Of a stretch of DNA of 10,248 nt, positions 6,697 to 10,248 are shown piece by piece. Origin of the DNA: Moraxellaceae bacterium. Lineage in GTDB: Bacteria > Pseudomonadota > Gammaproteobacteria > Pseudomonadales > Moraxellaceae. A program made the translations under genes and the position numbers. The notes under the pieces were generated by a model that made no database searches, was not told the DNA's origin, and worked only from the letters and a program-made list of their open reading frames with translations. Each line of letters starts with the position of its first letter. The stretch's first letter is position 1. The DNA lies in contig JAUXNL010000101.1 in assembly GCA_030684415.1 (NCBI GenBank), forward strand, positions 1 to 10,248, given 5' to 3'.

Positions 6697-6722
6697 CTCG
6701 CGGGGCTTGCACTGCCCGCGAG
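6697..6722 (-). promoter_or_regulatory. Hairpin over the SRPBCC ribosome binding site
   Basis: Perfect 8-bp arms CTCGCGGG (6697-6704) and CCCGCGAG (6715-6722) lie 9-35 nt before the ATG at 6687-6685 on the minus strand. The 3' arm in the mRNA ends in GCGAG, the only Shine-Dalgarno-like sequence near the start, so the fold would hide it. A role in translational control is inferred. Confidence 0.4.
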
Positions 6723-6887
6723 CCTAATGCAGCCTGCATCGCCATCACAACCTGCGCCTGCGCCTTCTGGCCTCGTTCGACTGTTTTGCGGCCCGGCACG
6801 CCATGGCCGGCCAGCGCGACGCCGCTTAGTGTCCTGCCTTGCTGTCGTGCCGCACCGTCGGCCATGCCCATCTGATCCGGAGACTCC

Positions 6888-7784
6888 ATGCCCACGCTGA
6901 TTACCCGTGCCATCAAGGCCGGTGCCCGCCTCACCATCAAGCACAACCCGAAAACGCCGGAAGGCCTGGTGCGCCACCTGCGCCTGACCATGGGCAACCC
7001 GCCCGTGCCGCCGATACTGCCGCGTGGTGCGCGAGTCGAAAAACTCGATGAAGACGGCCTGCGCGGTGACTGGATCCGGGTGAAAAAGCCGGGCCAGGTC
7101 ATTCTGTATCTGCACGGCGGCGGCTATGTCTGCGGCAAGCCCAAGACCTACCACAATCTGTGCAGCCGGCTGGCGGTGGCGCTGGACGCCGACGTTTGCC
7201 TGCCGGCTTACCGCCTGGCGCCTGAGCATGCTTTTCCGGCGGCTGTGGATGACGCCACTACCGCGTATGAGCTGCTGCTGAAAAAAGGCTGGATGCCGCG
7301 CCAGATTACGGTCATGGGCGACTCTGCTGGCGCCGGCCTGGCGCTGGGCATGCTGCTGTCGCTGCGCGATGCAGGGCGCCCCATGCCCAAATGCGCCGTG
7401 CTGTATTCGCCCTATGCCGACGTCACCATGGCCTCGCCCAGCCGGCGCTACAACGATGCCAGCGATGCCATGCTGTCGTACCGGATGCTGGAGGTCGGTA
7501 TGGCGCAGTATGTGCAAAACGGGGATTACGAAAATCCGTATGCCTCGCCGGTTTATGGTGAGTACAGCGGTCTTCCGCCGCTGCTGATGACGGTCTGTGA
7601 AGAGGAAATCTTCCGTGATGACACTTATCGCGTGGCGGAAAAGGCGCGGGCGGCAGGGGTGGAGGTGGTGATCTTGTCGCGGCCGGATACTTTGCATGTG
7701 TGGCCGGTTTTTGTGCCGGTGATGCCGGAGGCGCGTGAGGATTTTCAGAAAACGGTGCGGTTTATTGCGTCGGCGGGGCGGTAG
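6888..7784 (+). CDS. HSL-family alpha/beta hydrolase (esterase)
   Basis: The protein has 298 residues and no signal peptide, so it is cytoplasmic. It carries the marks of the hormone-sensitive-lipase (alpha/beta hydrolase fold 3, family IV) esterases: oxyanion-hole motif HGGGY at 76-80, YRLAPEHAFPAAVDD at 108-122, nucleophile elbow GDSAG at 144-148 with Ser146, the acid in CEEEIFRDD (237-245), and His270 in DTLHVW. By alignment with the family's FDPLRDE segment the acid is Glu240 rather than Asp, a variant known in some relatives. Members hydrolyse short- to medium-chain acyl esters; the natural substrate here is not evident. GGAG 5 nt before the ATG supports the start. In the last 70-80 codons, choice shifts from C-ending to G/T-ending codons, merging into the C-poor stretch downstream. 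Confidence 0.9.
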   Translation: MPTLITRAIKAGARLTIKHNPKTPEGLVRHLRLTMGNPPVPPILPRGARVEKLDEDGLRGDWIRVKKPGQVILYLHGGGYVCGKPKTYHNLCSRLAVALDADVCLPAYRLAPEHAFPAAVDDATTAYELLLKKGWMPRQITVMGDSAGAGLALGMLLSLRDAGRPMPKCAVLYSPYADVTMASPSRRYNDASDAMLSYRMLEVGMAQYVQNGDYENPYASPVYGEYSGLPPLLMTVCEEEIFRDDTYRVAEKARAAGVEVVILSRPDTLHVWPVFVPVMPEAREDFQKTVRFIASAGR

Positions 7785-7841
7785 CTGATCTGATCGTCTT
7801 GCGTGAGCTGGCGATTGGGTGGGGCTGGTGGTGTTGGCCAC

Positions 7842-7865
7842 GGGCGGGGTGTGCGGGGGCTGGGG
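7842..7865 (+). other. G-quadruplex motif
   Basis: Four runs of three to five G (7842-7844, 7846-7849, 7855-7859, 7862-7865), separated by loops of 1, 5 and 2 nt, fit the canonical quadruplex pattern. It lies 58 nt after the esterase stop on the coding strand, so it could fold in the 3' end of that mRNA or in DNA. Function is not established. Confidence 0.5.
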
Positions 7866-7984
7866 CGTTGCTTGCCGGCGGCCCGGGAGTGCGGGGATTT
7901 GGGGGGTATCTCGCCTTACGGTGAGGTGCTTCGACGGGGTTGCTTCTGTTGCTTTGCTGCGCTGGCGGTGCGCCGGCGGCGGGC

Positions 7985-8038
7985 CTTCTTTCTTTGCGCC
8001 GCAAAGAAAGAAGCAAAGAAAGCGGCCCCCTGCGGGGG
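7985..8038. repeat. 29-bp palindrome, direct repeat and GC hairpin, probable dispersed repeat
   Basis: Perfect 14-bp arms CTTCTTTCTTTGCG (7985-7998) and CGCAAAGAAAGAAG (8000-8013) flank a single C. GCAAAGAAAG occurs twice (8001-8010 and 8013-8022), followed by a CCCCC-TGC-GGGGG hairpin (8026-8038). Similar AAAGAAAG-type palindromes next to GCGGCCCC are, to my recollection, frequent in proteobacterial intergenic DNA and often mis-annotated as small proteins. Only one copy is in this window. Confidence 0.55.
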
Positions 8039-8204
8039 TGCTGATCGAACGGGGTTCTGTGCCGTGGCGGAGCTTGATGCGTGCAGGCTCGGCAGGCTGG
8101 GGGCACTACCGGTAGTTCAGTGGCTCGCGGAGCTGTGATGGGGGCTTCGGGGTTGGGCGTGCTGCGGCTGGGTGGCCGCAGGAGTGAGTTGGGGTGGAGG
8201 GCGA

Positions 8205-8222
8205 GGTGGCCTTCGGCCTACC
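8205..8222 (-). terminator. Hairpin after the 192-residue gene
   Basis: On the minus strand GGTAGGCC and GGCCACC pair with one bulge around a GAA loop, beginning 7 nt after the stop. No T-run follows, so it could be a transcript-end stabiliser or a weak terminator. Confidence 0.35.
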
Positions 8223-8229
8223 CGCTGGG

Positions 8230-8808
8230 TCAGACGATGGCGGCTTTGCCGACGGCGGCAAAGCCGAAGTGTTTGATGAGCTTGTCCTGGATGACTTTGC
8301 GGACGGCGCGGACTTCGAGCTCGGAGTGCCGGCCGATGCGGTTGAGCACGATGCGGTGCAAGTGCAGCATGGGGCGGGTCTGGTCGAACTCGCGCAAGTC
8401 GCCTTTGGCCAGTACGGGCAGGAAGGGCACGTCGGTACCGAGCTTGGTCTGGATGAAATTGAGGCCGACCGCGAGCGGCATGGCGCGCTGCCGACCCCCA
8501 CTCATGGGCACGAGCAACTGCAGGTTGCCTTGCGAGTCCGGCGTGATGAACAGACTGGTCTTGACCACGGACTCTTCAAGAATGTTGTTGAAGGTGTCGT
8601 GGAAGGCATGCGGGTTGGGCAGGATGATGAGTTTGCGACGGTCATCATCGGGCACGATGATTTCGTAATTGGTGTAGAGCTGCATTACCGGCGGCGAATA
8701 CACACAGAGCGACTGCTGGAAGCGCATGGCAAACCGGGTCGCACGATCGTGGTCTGACAGCCGCGTCAGGTCCCAGACCAGATCTTCACTGTGCATCATG
8801 TCGCTCAT
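8230..8808 (-). CDS. Hypothetical protein of unknown family, 192 residues
   Basis: The start is well supported: GGAGG lies 6 nt before the ATG at 8808-8806. The protein has no signal peptide or membrane segment and is probably cytoplasmic. Residues 1-30 are acidic and helical (MSDMMHSEDLVWDLTRLSDH). Residues 42-105 look beta-rich (VMQLYTNYEIIVPDDDRRKL, LIILPNPHAFHDTF, TSLFITPDSQGNLQLLVPM). A conserved-looking core follows (GGRQRAMPLAVGLNFIQTKLG, 104-124), and the C-terminus is basic and helical (RHSELEVRAVRKVIQDKLIKHFGF, 160-183). I do not recognise the family and give no function. It is transcribed divergently from paralogue 2 across a 284-bp AT-rich island with a plausible sigma-70 promoter. 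A GC hairpin follows the stop codon. Confidence 0.8.
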   Translation of the reverse strand: MSDMMHSEDLVWDLTRLSDHDRATRFAMRFQQSLCVYSPPVMQLYTNYEIIVPDDDRRKLIILPNPHAFHDTFNNILEESVVKTSLFITPDSQGNLQLLVPMSGGRQRAMPLAVGLNFIQTKLGTDVPFLPVLAKGDLREFDQTRPMLHLHRIVLNRIGRHSELEVRAVRKVIQDKLIKHFGFAAVGKAAIV

Positions 8809-8902
8809 ACTGCCCCTCCAGAACGCGATATCGTGTCACTGCCCAAGACGCACCGCTTGTAGCAGCCGACGCGCTCGACCGACTTTGCGATGAAGCGACG
8901 CA

Positions 8903-8932
8903 ACTATATTGCGAGCATGCAGATAACGGCAA
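8903..8932 (-). promoter_or_regulatory. Sigma-70-like promoter of the 192-residue gene
   Basis: On the minus strand TTGCCG (8932-8927; four of six) and TATAGT (8908-8903; five of six) are 18 bp apart. Transcription would start near 8896, leaving a leader of about 88 nt before the ATG. Confidence 0.45.
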
Positions 8933-8938
8933 TGCTAA

Positions 8939-8951
8939 TAATGATTCATTA
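8939..8951. promoter_or_regulatory. AT-rich palindrome, possible operator
   Basis: TAATGA-T-TCATTA is a perfect 6-1-6 inverted repeat just upstream of the minus-strand -35. It also overlaps a plus-strand extended -10 candidate (TGC followed by TAATAAT, 8933-8942) that could serve the gene at 9093. It resembles part of a Fur box (AATGATAATCATTAT) with two bases missing, which is too weak to call. Confidence 0.35.
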
Positions 8952-9092
8952 TATGCCGCGAAGTGCGTCACTCTGGCAAATGCGCCAACTCAGCAGGTCA
9001 ATTCGGCCCACACGACCCGACAGGGATGCGGTAAGGTCGGAGCCCTGCAACACGCCACGTCAATAACAAGAACCGATCCGAAGGAGTCTCAC

Positions 9093-10097
9093 ATGCATCC
9101 CAAGGCCAACGCCCTGCTTGATGCCCATACCCGCCACATGCTCGCCCGTCTCAGCAGCGAACTCGATACGCTGCTCGCTGATGAAACCGCTGCCCTCTGC
9201 GCCTGGGCTGGCTCACGTCCGGTCACCGCCATCACTGACGAAGTGCGTGTACGCGATTTCCTGCTGCGCAATGTCTTCGACATCACGCCCAGCGATGCGC
9301 TGCTGGCACAAATCGGCACGCTGGCCACGAAAGCCCTGCAAAGCCCGCTCAACAAAACCACCAAGCTGGAAGAGCTGCTCAATGTGCGCGAGTACGACCT
9401 CATCGTCGACCGCGTGATCGAGCTGGAAGACCTGCGCCGCCAGATAGTTCGGGCCGTGATGCAAAACCCGTCGGTAACCCAGCTCATTTCCGATCTGGTG
9501 TACAACGGCGTGAAGAATTACCTGATGGAAGACGGTGGCATTGCCAAGAAAGTGCCGGGCATGTCGTCACTGATGAAAATGGGCAAGGGCATGATGGAGC
9601 GTGTGGGCGCCGATGATGCGCTCGAAGGCGCCCTCAAGAGCTATGTAAAGCGCAACACGCGCGCCACCATGGAGCTGAGCGAGCGGCTGGTGGAAAAAGC
9701 GCTGGAAACCCCGAAGCTGAAAGCCGTGGCGCGCCAGTTCTGGCAGCAGATCAAAGGCGAGCACCTGTACCGCGTCACCCGTTTTGTGGGCAAGGATGAT
9801 GTGGACGATGTCATCACCATCGGCAACACCCTCTGGAACCACTTCCGCCAGACTACCTATGCCCGCGAACTGCTGAACGAGCTGGTGCATGCCTGGTTCG
9901 AGCAGTGGGGCGAGCAGCCCATCATGCAGGTGCTGAACGATATCGGCCTGTCGCAGGAGCGGCTGGTGGTGGAAGTGCAGCAGATCGGTCAGCCGCTGGT
10001 GGCCGATCTGATCAGCTCTGGCCATCTGGAGGCGCGCATCCGCCAGCATCTGGAAGTGTTCTACTCCTCGCCGGACGCCGAAGCAGCACTCGCCTGA
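9093..10097 (+). CDS. Helical protein of unknown function (paralogue 2)
   Basis: The protein has 334 residues. AAGGAG (9081-9086), 6 nt before the ATG, fixes the start, which gives MHPKANALLDAH at the N-terminus. It is colinear with the 343-residue protein at 5092. Matching blocks are residues 2-12; 89-141 (LEELLNVREYDLIVDRVIEL, R..I.RAV.QNP, L.SDLVYNGVKNYL); WFEQWGEQPIMQVLNDIGL at about 268-286; and the end IRQHLEVFYSSP. Overall identity looks low, so the copies diverged long ago. It is mostly amphipathic helix, with no signal peptide or hydrophobic segment long enough to span a membrane. A Gly/Met-rich insertion (GIAKKVPGMSSLMKMGKGMM, about 149-168) replaces a different segment in paralogue 1. 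No known domain is recognised. A strong GC hairpin follows the stop. Confidence 0.85.
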   Translation: MHPKANALLDAHTRHMLARLSSELDTLLADETAALCAWAGSRPVTAITDEVRVRDFLLRNVFDITPSDALLAQIGTLATKALQSPLNKTTKLEELLNVREYDLIVDRVIELEDLRRQIVRAVMQNPSVTQLISDLVYNGVKNYLMEDGGIAKKVPGMSSLMKMGKGMMERVGADDALEGALKSYVKRNTRATMELSERLVEKALETPKLKAVARQFWQQIKGEHLYRVTRFVGKDDVDDVITIGNTLWNHFRQTTYARELLNELVHAWFEQWGEQPIMQVLNDIGLSQERLVVEVQQIGQPLVADLISSGHLEARIRQHLEVFYSSPDAEAALA

Positions 10098-10105
10098 ATC
10101 CTGCC

Positions 10106-10127
10106 CGGGGACGCGCTCGCGTCCCCG
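10106..10127. terminator. GC-rich hairpin after paralogue 2
   Basis: Perfect 10-bp arms CGGGGACGCG (10106-10115) and CGCGTCCCCG (10118-10127) surround CT, 8 nt after the stop codon. There is no T-run, so it may stabilise the 3' end or assist factor-dependent termination. Confidence 0.5.
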
Positions 10128-10228
10128 TGGCTCTACCCGCCGTCGGGCCTCACCTGCTCGTCTGCCCTACCCGTCCCATCTGCTCTAGCCCTGCCATTTG
10201 CTTCAAGAAGCCGCTGAAAAACTCGACG

Positions 10229-10248
10229 CCGTTCGGGCTGAGCTTGTC
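10229..10248 (+). repeat. Start of a dispersed repeat cut by the window edge
   Basis: CCGTTCGGGCTGAGCTTGTC is the typical opening half of a very common proteobacterial intergenic palindrome that usually continues GAAG and then its inverted arm. The rest lies outside the window, so the call rests on recollection of the family. Confidence 0.4.

Larger units (their letters stand above)
7785..8229. other. 445-bp G-rich, C-poor non-coding stretch with repeats
   Basis: No gene is supported here. Frames that stay open are low-complexity and cross the palindrome (AAKKEAKK-type peptides), with no ribosome binding site. The plus strand is strongly G- and T-rich with long G-runs, a canonical quadruplex motif (7842-7865), a 29-bp palindrome (7985-8013) and a direct repeat, and a hairpin near the end of the minus-strand gene (8205-8222). 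I see no promoter or mobile gene. Confidence 0.65.

Noticed and set aside
6684..7841. Open 385-codon frame on the minus strand opposite the esterase
   Set aside because: The plus strand carries complete HGGGY, GDSAG and His motifs; the antisense product is His/Arg/Gln-rich without family features.
7762..8138. Open frames of about 111-114 codons on both strands across the palindrome
   Set aside because: The peptides are low-complexity translations of repeat DNA, lack ribosome binding sites, and overlap on both strands.
10211..10230. GCTGAAAAAC near the right edge considered as a third copy of the multi-hairpin element
   Set aside because: Only about 10 bases match copy B, and the following bases belong to a different repeat.

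Overview
The window is GC-rich chromosomal DNA with C/G-ending codons, a lipoprotein with a lipobox, Sec signal peptides and good Shine-Dalgarno sites. This fits a free-living Gram-negative proteobacterium, most likely a gammaproteobacterium; that placement is inferred from style and gene content, not from a marker gene. No rRNA, tRNA, CRISPR array, integrase or transposase was seen. Eight coding genes are supported, with intergenic DNA that is unusually rich in repeats and hairpins.

Left part (1-2190): the 3' part of an unrecognised gene (1-336), a META/HslJ-like lipoprotein on the minus strand (486-914), and a divergently oriented exported dienelactone hydrolase-family protein (1109-1948). 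A 139-bp multi-hairpin element follows directly on the hydrolase stop codon.

Middle (2191-6687): a large secreted protein with an N-terminal lectin-like domain and DUF11-type beta modules, whose start codon lies 7 nt after a good -10 box and lacks a Shine-Dalgarno site. Next comes a 333-bp gap with REP-like palindromes, then a 343-residue helical protein of unknown function. A second, inverted and truncated copy of the multi-hairpin element follows that gene's stop codon. A minus-strand SRPBCC protein ends against this copy.

Right part (6888-10248): a cytoplasmic HSL-type alpha/beta hydrolase, a 445-bp G-rich and C-poor non-coding stretch with a quadruplex motif and a 29-bp palindrome, a 192-residue unrecognised protein on the minus strand, and, divergently from an AT-rich promoter island, a 334-residue protein that is a diverged paralogue of the 343-residue one. 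The window ends in the first 20 bases of what looks like another dispersed repeat.

No single operon or pathway links the genes. Most are separated by 150-450 bp and switch strand often, so they are probably single transcription units. The items most worth following are the pair of helical paralogues, the structured dispersed element with a compensatory base change, and the leaderless lectin-like surface protein. I do not see a recognisable defence, secretion or mobile system.
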